Of a DNA stretch of 64,000 nt, positions 10,430 through 21,275 are shown one piece after another. The notes under the pieces are model-generated. The model worked only from the letters and a program-made list of their open reading frames with translations. It was not told the origin of the DNA and did no database searches. Made by a program: the position numbers and the translations under genes. Source of the DNA: Solenopsis invicta (taxonomy: Eukaryota > Arthropoda > Insecta > Hymenoptera > Formicidae); the NCBI RefSeq assembly GCF_016802725.1, contig NC_052666.1, positions 5,388,501 to 5,452,500 on the forward strand. Reading direction: 5' to 3'. Position 1 is the first letter of the stretch. Every line of letters begins with the position of its first letter.

Positions 10430-10737
10430 AATGCACCTACGCACAGAGGCATGAAAAAAATCAGAGACACTCTCCAAGGAGAGTACAAAACAGTGGCAAG
10501 GTGCTCTTCCCGGGGACGGCACTCATTTTTCATTAAAAAAATAAAAATTAATTATAAACAATTAAGCAGTCACGACGTACGCATACGCACAGGGACTTGA
10601 AAAAAATCACAGATACTCTCTAAGTAGAGTACAAGACAATGGCAAGGTGCTCTTCCCGGGGACGGCACTCATTTTTCATAAAAAAAAATAAATATTACTT
10701 ATAAACAATTTAGCAGCTAAATCATACGCATACGCAT
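10430..10737 (+). repeat. Satellite array segment 1 (~146-bp monomers)
   Basis: About two monomers. Each carries GACTTGAAAAAAATCACAG or the variant GACATGAAAAAAATCAGAG, a short inverted repeat such as ACTCTCC/GGAGAGT, GTGCTCTTCCCGGGGACGG, and a tail of A-rich DNA ending in CACGACGTACGCATACGC. It stops at the BEL/Pao element. Segments 2-4 continue the same array. Confidence 0.95.
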
Positions 10738-11251
10738 TGTCTCAGCGGGAATAAACTTAATTTTTCCTCACTTAGTTTCGTTTCACTGAATTTATTTTTT
10801 ATAGTCACAAATATAATCGTATAAGATACACGCGCTTATTATTAATAACTGAATTTGACCTTTCGTCTTGGCACACTCTGAAGCAGCCACTCGTATCTCA
10901 ACTCTTTACTTAATCCTCGTCTTTAGAGAAAAGAAAGAGTGAATAATTTCGTATCAAATTATAATTCACGATTTTCGTACGTGCGGAAGCGTGTACTCTG
11001 GCCCGTGATCGAGAACGTAATGAATGCGAGAAGCGGCATCAAGACGAGCGATATCGTAATTGAATTGCAATTTTTTTATCAAAAGAATGCTGCATAGTAA
11101 TAGGAAAATTCGGGGGCTTGAGACCCCTGGTGACAACTGCGACTTCCCTTTGTTTTAATTTACACCGCATCGCCCATCCATCGCCCGCTCCCCTCACCAC
11201 ACGCACATTTCCACTCGCATGCGCCTATATGCTTGTGATCGCTTCGTTACA
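10738..11251 (-). repeat. BEL/Pao 3' LTR
   Basis: 514 bp, bounded by TG...CA and nearly identical to 20762-21275. On its inner side is a C-rich tract (TCCTCCCCCCGTT on the plus strand, 11252-11264). That is the expected polypurine tract of a minus-strand element. Confidence 0.93.
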
Positions 11252-11471
11252 TCCTCCCCCCGTTGAGAGGAATCGATCAACCCCTGTAAGGAAGATCGTT
11301 TGCGCATGATGGATCGATCCATGCCATAATTTATGGCTAATCGCATGTTTTTAATTATTTAGCCCATTGGCCACGCATGAATCGCATAAAGACAATCGCC
11401 TTAACCTGTTAGCCTAACGTGCGCTTCGCAAAAAAGTCTTTACAATTTTTTGATAGTGAATAATCGTATCG

Positions 11472-12930
11472 CTATCGATATCGTTTTTGACAATATATAA
11501 CGTATCGCGTTGCTGCCGATATCTCACAGTGCATTGTTCTTACGCTTGAACGCGTGAAGATAGACGTTATTGCTCGATCGGCAGGGGACATAGATGATTT
11601 GCTGCTCTTTTCAACTCTCCGGCTGGAATTTGTACGGTTGCTGCTCGTACCACTCCGTCTTCTCCTGGATGGATATGGATGACCTTGCCCATTGCTCATC
11701 GGGTACATGGCGTATTTTTGTCTTTGATTAAGACAATGGTTGCGATATCGATTTTCGGTCCTTCCTTGATCCATTTGCTGCGCACTTGAAGCTCGTTCAG
11801 ATATTCAAGACTCCAGCGCGCCCAGAAATTCTGCCGAACCTTGCTTATGTGCTGCCACGTCGAAAGCCTATTAGCTGGAACAAACGACAGATCGCTCTCC
11901 GGGAGAGTTGTTAGAGGTTTACCGATCAAATAATGAGCTGGCGATAACACTAGTAGGTCGTTCGGATCAGAGGAAATAGTAGTGATTGGCCGAGAGTTTA
12001 GAATACCTTCTATCTCAGTGACAAGGGTATATAACTCTTCGAGAGTAAATAACAAATTGCCTACTATGCGCTTAAAATAATGTTTAAAGAGCTTAACGCA
12101 AGATTCCCATAATCCTCCGAAATGCGGCGCCGCCGGTGGTATAAAGTGCCATATTATTCGATGATCGCTCGCGAATTTATTTACACGATCTTTATGTTCG
12201 TTGGAATTGATCAAAGCGTATAACTCCTTTAATTGATTATCCGCGCCAATGAAATTCGTTCCGTTGTCAGAATATACATGTTGCGGTAATTCGCGTCTAG
12301 CTGCGAATCGTCGCAACGCTGCAAGAAATCCATCCGTTGATAAATCACTCACGATTTCGAAGTGCATCGCCTTTACGGACATGCAGACGAAAACGCATAC
12401 GTATATTTTGATCCGTGTTCGATTGCGATGTTTTCTTTCCTTGATGTAAAACGGGCCACAGAAATCTATCCCGGCAAAAGGTATCGCCTCACGTACACGA
12501 GCCGTCGGAAGATTTCCCATTCTGTATTCTATTGTCTTGGCATCGAACCGGAAGCATCGAACGCATGCACGCACGATCCTCCGCACTTGATTACGCCCAT
12601 CGATTATCCAATATTTCTGCCGCAAAACATACAGCGTCGTCTAAATGCCCGTGTGAAGATGCACCTCGTGGATTTCGCGAATAATGCAATCACTTAATTT
12701 ATGCCGGCTAGGAATCAAAATCGGATGCTTCCGCGAAAGTACCAAATTTGATTTTTGAATACGTCCTCTTACACGAATCTAATCGCGGTCATCCAAAAAT
12801 GGACTTAGATTCGCAATTTTGCTTTTATTCGCCGGGTGTCCGCTCCTGATTCCCTTAATCTCGAAGTGAAATCGATCGGCCTGCGCAATTCGTAATACTC
12901 GTATTTCCGTCTATTTCATTTGAGCATAAT
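11472..12930 (-). pseudogene. BEL/Pao integrase region
   Basis: Integrase inserts the cDNA into chromosomes. The longest open part (11696-12625, 309 codons) holds the catalytic acids: Asp in PFAGIDFCGPF, Asp in VYSDNGTNF and Glu in HFGGLWES, a D-D-E core. The upstream His/Cys region (12630-12930) is readable but has stops and a frame change. The C-terminal tail (11472-11774) is in another frame, with a frameshift near 11700. The hAT element begins at 12931 and separates this part from RNase H. Confidence 0.88.
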
Positions 12931-15900
12931 CAGGGTTGCCACAAGTCAGGGAAGTCAGGGAAAAGTCATGGAATTTGAAAATGGTCAGGGAAGTCAGGGA
13001 AAAGTCAGGGATTTAACAAAAATTTCTGGAAAAATAAAATGGCTGTAAAGAAGTTTAAAATACGCGTTCACATCTGTTCAGCTCGGTGTCTTGTTTCATT
13101 TATATCAGGGCGCCACAGACAGTCGATAAAATCATTATCCTTCGTTCTTTAAGACGACTCGGCCGATAATTTTTCGCTTTATAATTTGCCGTAATCTTTG
13201 TGACGCTTGCACCATTGTCTTGTGTGTGCGTGTATGTTTTGTTTTGACTCGTTTTATTTGGACGTGTTACCATGCGTGTTACTCGCTGGTAAGCCTTTCG
13301 TGTGTTAGGACATGTTGCTACTGTTATTTACGTTGTAAAGATAGTGCATTGCGTATATTATAGTGTTTGGCCATTGAGCTCTGAGCATGTCCCTCCTGTT
13401 TTGAAGAAAGGAAATTCACATCAAAGGTAAACTGATAATCGTTTGATGATAAATTATGTGATATGTTGCTGATTTGATTGACCTGAGATTTTTTAAATGA
13501 TATGGAGACATCATTAGCCTCGTCATTATTCTTGTCGTTTGATTTTCTTTTTGGTGTAATATTTCTTGCTTTCTATTCACAGATATTGTAATAATGAGTG
13601 GATTAAAGAAAACTGTTTTTCGTGACGAGTGGACACTGAAACCCGAATTTATTGGGATTCAAAAAGGCAAAGTGAAGACAGAGGCTTACTGTACTATATG
13701 TAAAAAGGTTCTACAATTAAGTAATATGGGTATAATGTCTTTAAAAAGTCACGTAAAGTCGGGAACCAAACATAACAAGCTAATGTTGGATGTAAAAAAA
13801 TCTGCAAACATGCATTTCTTTACAACAGCGAAGGTAGGCCTATCCTCTTCGTGTCCAAGTTTTTTGAAATTGTGTCTTGTACGTCATTTAGTTGATATTT
13901 GAAGTATTGAGTTAGGTTTTAAGAGCTGGCAGGAGCAACAAGAATACATTTACACCTCATTGGCCATGCAGATACAATATCTGCACTCCAGTATATTGTC
14001 TTATGAGAGAAATATTTTGACATGAAACTTTGACATGTTTTATGAAGTCTCCGAAAGAACTAAATTTTGCATTTTTGCTTTTAAAAATATTATAATAAGT
14101 AAAATGATATATTTCTTACTCATGGTGTGAATATAACCTTGAAATATTTTGTTTTGTAGAAACAATATTTCGCTTCGAAACCTTTTCAGCATCTTTTTTA
14201 TAATTAAGAAGTTACGAAGTCATGTACAAAGCCATATTTTGCAATTTGATTCTTGAAAAATATTTCATTAAAACTAATAAAAATAATAAGCATAAATCAA
14301 GTGAGATGTGTTTGTTACATTGTTATATGACGAGAATGTTATTTTTTTGCTTTTCAGGATTTTTGTTCTTCTACATTACATGTAGATACTGATAACTCGG
14401 TTTTGAAGCAAAAAACGAATGAACAGTCTGTTCCAACTCATTCAGAGACGCAATTCATATCGGGTCTTGCTGGCACTGCCTCGCACTTAGAAACGACTTC
14501 TCTTGCTAATAGTTGCATTGACAAATATTTCTTTAAAGATGATGTTACTAGAGCTGAAATTTTGTGGTGTCTCCAAACTGTCGAAAATCATGCATCTATT
14601 TCATCGGCAGGAAAACAATCCTCTCTGTTTCCACTTATGTTCCCAGATAGTAGAATAGCATCCTCCTTGTGTCTAGCTCGTACAAAGCTATCATATGGGA
14701 TAGTTTTTGGTCTGGCGCCCTATTTTAATAGAAAAGTTCTTGACGCTGTTTGTAACTGTGGTCCATTTGTAGTTTCTTTTGATGAAAGCTTAAATAAAAT
14801 GACACAAACTCAACAAATGGATATTGCTTTGAGATTCTGGAATAATAATAGTAATCAAGTAGAAACACACTATTTTTCTTCTGCTTTTTTTGGCCACGCT
14901 CGTGCTAAAAATTTATTAAGAGCTTTTAAAGAAGAACTAAAAGATTTGAATTTACAAAATTTGTTACAAGTATCCATGGACGGCCCCAATGTAAATTGGG
15001 CCTTTTTGAAAGAACTTGAATGTGATATTCGATCTACCTACGGTGAAAACAGTCCAATTTTTATTAATATGGGTTCCTGTGGATTACACATTGTCAATAA
15101 CAGTTACAAGGAGGCAGCTAAGTCTACTGGCTGGAATGTGATTGCCTTTCTCAGATCAGCATATTATGTTTTCAAGGATATTCCTTCTAGGAGGAGTGAC
15201 TATCTGAGGTTTAATAAGTCACAACCATTACCTCTCCCTGCAAAGTTTTGTTCTGTTCGCTGGTTAGAGAATGAGAAAATAATTGAAACAACAATTAAAA
15301 TAATTCCCAATCTAAAGAATTTTATTAATGGAGTTAAAGAAGAAAAAATTAAAATTACATCTAAGAGCTTTGGAACTATGAAATCATGTCTTGAGGACAA
15401 ACTGTTAACTGCTAAACTTTCTTTTTTTGGTTATGTTGCTCACCAAGTCACTCCTTTCCTGAAAGAATATCAATGTGAAGCTCCTATGTCACCATTTTTA
15501 TATAATGACCTATACGTTATACTACATGATTTGATGTCTCTTATTGTCAAAGAGGAAGTTTTAGATAAACAAAAGGCAATTTATAATATTGATTTAAGAA
15601 CAGAAAGTAACTTAATTCCATCAAAAAATTTGAAATTAGGTCATGCAGTCAGAGCTGAATTAAAAAAACTGAAAATAAGTGATAAGGAGATGATGTTATT
15701 CAAGACTGAATGCAGAGAATTTTTAGTCAAAATGTGCATACATTTGTTGAAAAAGTCTCCTTTGCAATATAGTATCTGTAAAACAATTTGTTTTTGTGAT
15801 CCTATGTTAATTTCTAGTAATTTAAGTATCAGTAAGAATAGGCTTTCTAATGCTCTAGAATTGTTTTCCGCAAGAAACTGGATTACTAGTCAGATTTGTG

Positions 15901-16894
15901 ATAAAATTGAGAAAGAATTTAACGTTCTTTGCAATAATAAAGAAGTAATTGATTTATGCAAGCAGTTTGTTAGGGAAAATAATAGAATTGATCATTTTTG
16001 GAGAAACTTGCTTCAGGGTCGAGATAATTTCCAGAATTTGTATGTCTTTTTGAAAAAGATCTTTATTCTGAGTCATGGTCAAGCATTTGTGGGAAGAGGT
16101 TTTTCAATAAACAAGGAATGCATTGTTGAAAATCAACTACCTAGATCTCTAATATCTCAGAGACAAGTTTATGATGGTCTTAAAGCTGCTGGTGGTCTCA
16201 CCAAACTTACAATAGATAAAAAGATGATTTTATCTTACCGAAATGCGAGGGATATGTATGGTAAAGCATTGGAAAAGCAGCGCTCTGAGAAAGAACAAGA
16301 AAATGCAAAAATTGCTGAAAAAAGATCTTTGTTTACAAAAATTTCAGAATTGAAGGCTAAGAAGGTAAAACTTTTAACAGATACAACTAATGAGCTAAGT
16401 GCTCTCGATGATGAAATAGCGTTATTAGGATCAAAGACATTTGAGTAAAAGTCTTGTGCAATATTTTTTATATTAACTTGTAATGTACATTACAACGTAG
16501 TATTGAAGTTTTTGTAAAGATTTAAAATTTTAGTTTTTATGTTAAAAAGCTAACGTGAACTTGTTGTGATTAAAAATGCTTTACCAAGAACATCAAAAAT
16601 TTTAAGTTGTCTGTTCTTTTGTATTATAAGATAGTCTTGTTATAAAAAAGTTCTCTGTCACTTATGAACAAGCGAATAAAATAAATGATAATTTTATATT
16701 TTTGTGACTTCTTTCAAATATGTGAACCTTTATAATAGCAGATTGGGGTTTCAATAAACGATTAATAATAGAATTTAGTTTTGATAAAAACAAAAAAATA
16801 TGTATTATTGAAAGTCAGGGAAAATCATAAAATTTTGTCTGGAAATCAGGGAAAAGTCAGGGAATTTTAGGATGAAAAATTTGTGGCAACCCTG
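12931..16894 (+). mobile_element. hAT-superfamily transposon inside the BEL/Pao element
   Basis: A 3964-bp element with TIRs CAGGGTTGCCACAA at both ends. Many GTCAGGGAA motifs lie just inside each end (12944-13012 and 16815-16862), probably transposase binding sites. They are in the same orientation at both ends. The flanking duplication is ATAAT (12926-12930 and 16895-16899), five bases rather than the usual hAT eight. The BEL RNase H/integrase reading frame continues across the insertion, which confirms the borders. Confidence 0.92.
13594..16448 (+). CDS. hAT transposase, two exons, ~776 aa
   Basis: Exon 1 (13594-13833, 80 codons) encodes a BED-type zinc finger (CTICKKV...HVKSGTKH). A GTAGGC donor follows. 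The acceptor TTTTCAG ends at 14357, so the intron is 524 bp, phase 0. Exon 2 (14358-16448) is open throughout. Catalytic-type acids are D222 (VVSFDES) and D288 (SMDGPN). The hAT hallmarks CGLH (C321) and SVRW are present, and ILSHGQAFV...GFSINK forms the C-terminal dimerisation block. A Lys/Glu-rich coiled coil ends the protein. At residue 659 the sequence has Gly where I expect the third catalytic acid (ERGFS-type motif), so the enzyme may be inactive despite the full-length frame. Confidence 0.85.
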
Positions 16895-17363
16895 ATAATG
16901 GACCGGTGTGCTTATTGTTAAGTAAAAATCTCAGACAATACGCGACCACTCTGAGTAGCTTCGAGTACGAAGGGTATCTCTCGAGTATCTCAGAATCGCG
17001 CTGCTCAACTACCAAGCAAACATTTCTCTTCAATTCGAGCGTTTCGCTCATTCGTAAAGATTCGCTAGGCCAATCGCTTTCACCTTCCTGCAGCCATGCC
17101 GGTCCGGAGAACCAAGTTCGATTTTTCATGAACGTATACGGCAATTGACCCCGTGATAACGCATCAGCGGGGTTGTGCTCCGACTTGACATGTCGCCATT
17201 GTTTAGGGTCCGTAAGCCTTTGGACCTCCGTGACGCGATTTGCCACGAATGAGTTAAGTAAATGTGGCGCCGTGTTTAGCCAGTGTAAAACGACAGTCGA
17301 ATCGCACCAGAAAAATGTCTTAGAAGGCGTAAAATTTAATGCGGCACTCGCTTCACGATACAA
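16895..17363 (-). pseudogene. BEL/Pao RNase H, C-terminal part
   Basis: Contains FWCDSTVVLHWL (an RNase H Asp) and HNPADALSRG, the usual end of BEL RNase H. Its frame differs from the preceding segment because of a 17-bp tandem duplication at 17391-17424. It ends at the hAT insertion, in GPL, just before the integrase zinc region. Confidence 0.85.
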
Positions 17364-19177
17364 TCGGGCCAGTAATAACGCGCCGCAAAATTCAAGGCGA
17401 GGTATAGTTCAAGGCGAGGTATAGTGGTGGTCTTTAGCGGTGCAACGCGTGATTTAGCGCACAACAATTTAACGATTGCGTCGTCCCAGCTATTGGTCAA
17501 ACGCACGTACAAGCACGCGCCGTATGCGGCGCAAAAATCGTGAATTTGTATGTCACGGCAATCTTCTACCAACAACTTGCGATCGACCTACATCCGATCC
17601 ATTGTCCCTAATTGCCCGACAAAATTCGATCATTCGGTGTGTATGCTTTGCGGCACGGACTCGTCCCAATTTAATTTATATTTCCAAACGTCCTACATCA
17701 ATTTTTTAGCGTATAATACAACGGGACCCAACAAGCCTAATGGGTCAAAAATTTTTGCTATTTCCGATAGTATATTCCGTTTCGTCAATTTTTTCGTGAT
17801 TTTAATTGGTTGTGTGGAGTAACACAATTCGTCGCCTCGCGCGCACCACATCACGCCCAACGTTCTTAAAGAGCGATCCTCACCGAATGTAAACTTTGTG
17901 TGAAGTGCACTGACCGCGAGATCGTTCACGCAACGCTCGTCGTTGGACGGCCATTGCCTGATCGTAAAGCCGCCTCGAGCGAGCAGCGCGATTGTTTCTT
18001 CCCTAATTGCTCGGACTTCCTCAATGCTATTGGCTCCGGTTAAAAGGTCGTCAACGTACAGATGGGTCTTAATGATTTTTGCCGCCTTGGGATACGTTTC
18101 ACGTTCATCGTCCGCTAATTTATGTAATGTTCGAATCGCAAGAAACGATGAAGACGAAATGCCGAACGTAAGAGTGTTAAATTGCAATGTCTCAATTTTG
18201 CCGTCTCGTCGCCATAACAATCGTTGGTAGCGCCGATCATCTTTGTGCAATGCTATTTGTAAGTACATTTTTTCAATGTCCGCGGTAATGACGTATTTAT
18301 ATGCGCGAAATCTTATTAAATGAGCAAACAATTTGTCCTGTATTAAAGGACCTACCATCAGTATATCGTTTAAGGACACGCCAGTGTTTGATTTGGCGGA
18401 CGCGTCGAACACGATTCGCACTTTGGTGGTGCTACTTGAATCCTTGATTACTGCGTGGTGAGGCAAATAGTATTCCTCATCAGAAGAATCCTCAACCACG
18501 GAAAGGTAATTTAATTCGCTTTCTATTTTCGCGTCCGACTTGTCTGCCGTAATTTCTTCAAGCGCCCAAAATTTATTTATTTGTGTCTCCAAATTCGTCA
18601 TACCACACATCCCTGTCTTTGATCGCACTTGCGTCGCCGTTTCTCCAGCGATCACCCAACCTAAACGAGTTTTTTGCAGAAATAAATCATGCCCTGCTCG
18701 CGATAAATTAATCTGCCCTATTGAGAATAATGACAACGTAGACCCGGTGCCAATTAAAAGATCGACAGGACGGGGCAAGTGAAAATCGGGATCCGCTAAT
18801 TTAATGTTTGCAGGTATGTCTACAGAACCTCGAGGAAATATTTCGGAAGGTATCAAATCCGTGATGGTCGGAATAGTTAAGCACGTGAGATCCTTACGAA
18901 ATCCATCGTGACTCGACTGTATCGTAATGCGCACCACGCCTTTCGAAATCGTGTTCATCGCGTTAATTGCGCCAATCGGCGCCGAATATGCCTTCACCGG
19001 CACACTTAAACGTCGAGTAACGCGCTCCGTTATAAAATTAGCCGTCGCGCAGGTATCCAATAAGGCACGGACCCTAATGAGTTTGCATCTCTCGCCGTGG
19101 ATGTACACCATCGCGCTCGTTAACAATTGCGGTGCCATCTCGTGTGATATCGATGCGAGGCTTATCGCCTTATTCAT
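17336..19177 (-). pseudogene. BEL/Pao protease and reverse transcriptase
   Basis: From 19177 downward: an aspartic protease region (RALLDTCATANFI, where many retroelements have DSG), then the reverse transcriptase with DASAKSNTGVSLND, LTFGISSSSFLA and the catalytic YVDD in THLYVDDLLTG. The frame is open from 19177 to a TAG at 17693-17695. It then continues in the same frame through two more stops (a TGA near 17626, a TAG near 17588) into the start of RNase H (TTTIPRLELYLA). The nonsense codons show decay. Together with the gag frame this would originally have been one long polyprotein. Confidence 0.92.
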
Positions 19178-19201
19178 AGCCGAATCGGTTAGTCATGCGG
19201 A

Positions 19202-20425
19202 CTAATCGACATCGTTTTTCAAATTAGACTTGCCTGCGTATCCCTCAATATGAAGAAGCGTATTGTGACGCTTCTGGCAAATCGAACAGCTTGAAAATTT
19301 GTAAGGGCGATCGCGATGAGAACGCATGCAATTTTGGCAAGGCTTCGCGCCCTTCACTGTTTCAATATGCTTGGGTATCGGCAATTGTTTAAATTTGTCG
19401 CATAGATACAGCGGATGCCGCTTCGATTTACACACGATGCAATTGTTTTCCTTGCGACCAATATTTGACACGAAAGCCTTGTTTTCTGGTTGAAAACGCT
19501 TCTTTTTCGCGGGAGGTTCGCCCTTGCATTTCTCTAATTCCAGTGTCCTCTCACGCATAGATGCACATACCGCAGTTTTGTATAAAAAATCGTACATTTG
19601 GTCAAGTCCCGGACATTCATTCATTTCGAGAGTCGCTTCCCACTTTTCCAATGTCGCTTTTGGTAGCTTGCTTCTTAAAACGTGCACAACTACTTCGGGC
19701 GTGATGGAAATGCCTAACGCGTTTAAAGCCGCGACGTGCTGCTGCGCGAGCTTCGAAAAACCGCTCGTGGTCTCTCTCTCCTGAGGGGGTAAATTCAGGA
19801 TTGAGGAAATATGTCGATCTATCAAAATACGTCTCACTTCGTAGGAACGCTCAAGCAAGTCCCATGCCTTATCGTAATTAATTTTATCTACCGTGAATAT
19901 ATTTATTTTACGCGCAGCATCACCTGTTAACGCTGATTTCAGATAATGCAGCTTGTCGACATCCGATAAATCCGAATGCGAACTGATCATATTTTGAAAC
20001 GCGTTTTTAAATGATAACCAGCCTTCGAAACGGCCGTCGAACGTTGGAAGAGACGCCTCAGGTAATTTAATTCGTCTCTTCCTTGTCACGCTTTCATCAT
20101 TATTGACTCGCGTTTCATCATGCGATACGCTGGAATTAGCGCTCGAAGTACCCGTAGCATTAAACATATCTTCGATCTTACTCGTGAGATTATAAAAACG
20201 ATCCTGAAGATTCTCGAATTCCTCAACATACGCGTCGCTCGAATCTAGCATTGCGAGCTCTTCATTATACTCCTCGTACGCGTGGTACAGTTCAGTCAAA
20301 CGCATTTTACGTAATTTCAACGCGGTGCCGCTGACCTTACCTTGCTCAACGAGATTACTTAGATTAATTATCTGAGATTTTAAATATGTTCTTTTATGGA
20401 TAAGGAGTTTAATTCTCTCGGCCAT
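19202..20425 (-). CDS. BEL/Pao gag-like protein, 407 aa
   Basis: The structural protein of the particle. It starts MAERIKLLIHKRTYLKSQI and has a coiled-coil N-terminal region. Next is the DUF1759-type region (LPTFDGRFEGWLSFKNAF), and then Cys/His knuckles near the end (CIVCKSKRHPLYLC, CQNCMRSHRDRPYKFSSC). It lies in the same frame as the protease/RT segment, separated only by TAG and TGA codons within 26 bases, so those stops may be mutations rather than a natural gag end. Confidence 0.88.
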   Translation of the reverse strand: MAERIKLLIHKRTYLKSQIINLSNLVEQGKVSGTALKLRKMRLTELYHAYEEYNEELAMLDSSDAYVEEFENLQDRFYNLTSKIEDMFNATGTSSANSSVSHDETRVNNDESVTRKRRIKLPEASLPTFDGRFEGWLSFKNAFQNMISSHSDLSDVDKLHYLKSALTGDAARKINIFTVDKINYDKAWDLLERSYEVRRILIDRHISSILNLPPQERETTSGFSKLAQQHVAALNALGISITPEVVVHVLRSKLPKATLEKWEATLEMNECPGLDQMYDFLYKTAVCASMRERTLELEKCKGEPPAKKKRFQPENKAFVSNIGRKENNCIVCKSKRHPLYLCDKFKQLPIPKHIETVKGAKPCQNCMRSHRDRPYKFSSCSICQKRHNTLLHIEGYAGKSNLKNDVD

Positions 20426-20532
20426 TGTTATTTATGTGTGTGAAATAAAAAATGAACGACCCACTTGAATCGGTTACACTCTACAGATGATCGTGATCTG
20501 CCGAATCGATGATCCCCTTCGCCGTTGCTAGC

Positions 20533-20724
20533 CGATTCTCATGTAGAGTTCCGACGATTCCTTCTCGTCTAAACGTGCCGGGCCACCGCTGCTGACTGGT
20601 TCTCGCGCAGGGTCTTGACGATTCCTTCTTGTCTAAACGGGTCGGGCCGCCGCTGCTAGCTGGTTCTCGCGCAGAGTCCTGGAGATTCTTTCTCGTCCAA
20701 GAGTGTCGGGCCGCCGTTGCCGGC
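20533..20724 (-). repeat. 64-bp tandem repeat in the BEL/Pao leader (3 copies)
   Basis: Three GC-rich 64-bp units, marked by CGATTCTC/TGGTTCTC at 20533, 20597 and 20661, between the 5' LTR and gag. An open frame runs through them but simply follows the repeat. It is probably untranslated leader, perhaps with a packaging role. Confidence 0.8.
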
Positions 20725-20761
20725 TCGCCTTGCGCGAATTCCCTCACAGGAGGCACCAAAA

Positions 20762-21275
20762 TGTCTCAGCAGGAATAAACTTAATTTTTCCTCACTTAGT
20801 TTCGTTTCACTGAATTTATTTTTTATAGTCACAAATATAATCGTATAAGATACACGCGCTTATTATTAATAACTGAATTTGACCTTTCGTCTTGGCACAC
20901 TCTGAAGCAGCCACTCGTATCTCAACTCTTTACTTAATCCTCGTCGTTAGAGAAAAGAAACAGTAAATACTTTCGTATCAAATTATAATTCACGATTTTC
21001 GTACGTGCGGAAGCGTGTACTTTGGCCCGTGATCGACAACGTAATGAATGCGAGAGGCGGCATCAAGACGAGCGATATCGTAATTGAATTCCAATTTTTT
21101 TATCAAAAGAATGCTGCATAGCAACAGGAAAATTCGGGGGCTTGAGACCCCTGGTGACAACTGCGACTTCCCTTTGTTTTAATTTACACCGCATCGCCCA
21201 TCCATCGCCCGCTCCCCGAACCACACGCACACTTCCACGCGCATGCGCCTATATGCTTGTGATCGCTTCGTTACA
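20762..21275 (-). repeat. BEL/Pao 5' LTR
   Basis: 514 bp, same length as the other LTR with only scattered substitutions. The primer-binding region should lie just inside, where the minus strand reads TTTGGTGCCTCCTGTGAGG. I did not assign the tRNA. Confidence 0.93.

Larger units (their letters stand above)
10738..21275 (-). mobile_element. BEL/Pao LTR retrotransposon inserted in the satellite
   Basis: It is bounded by two 514-bp LTRs and flanked by the 5-bp duplication CGCAT (10733-10737 and 21276-21280), a motif present in every satellite monomer. Genes run on the minus strand, so the 5' LTR is the right-hand one. The order is gag, protease, reverse transcriptase, RNase H, integrase, typical of BEL/Pao. 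The coding region has several stops and frameshifts and carries a 4-kb hAT element in the integrase region, so it is not autonomous. Confidence 0.95.

Noticed and set aside
20481..20759. 92-codon frame before BEL gag
   Set aside because: It follows three 64-bp tandem units in the leader and has no start context or homology.
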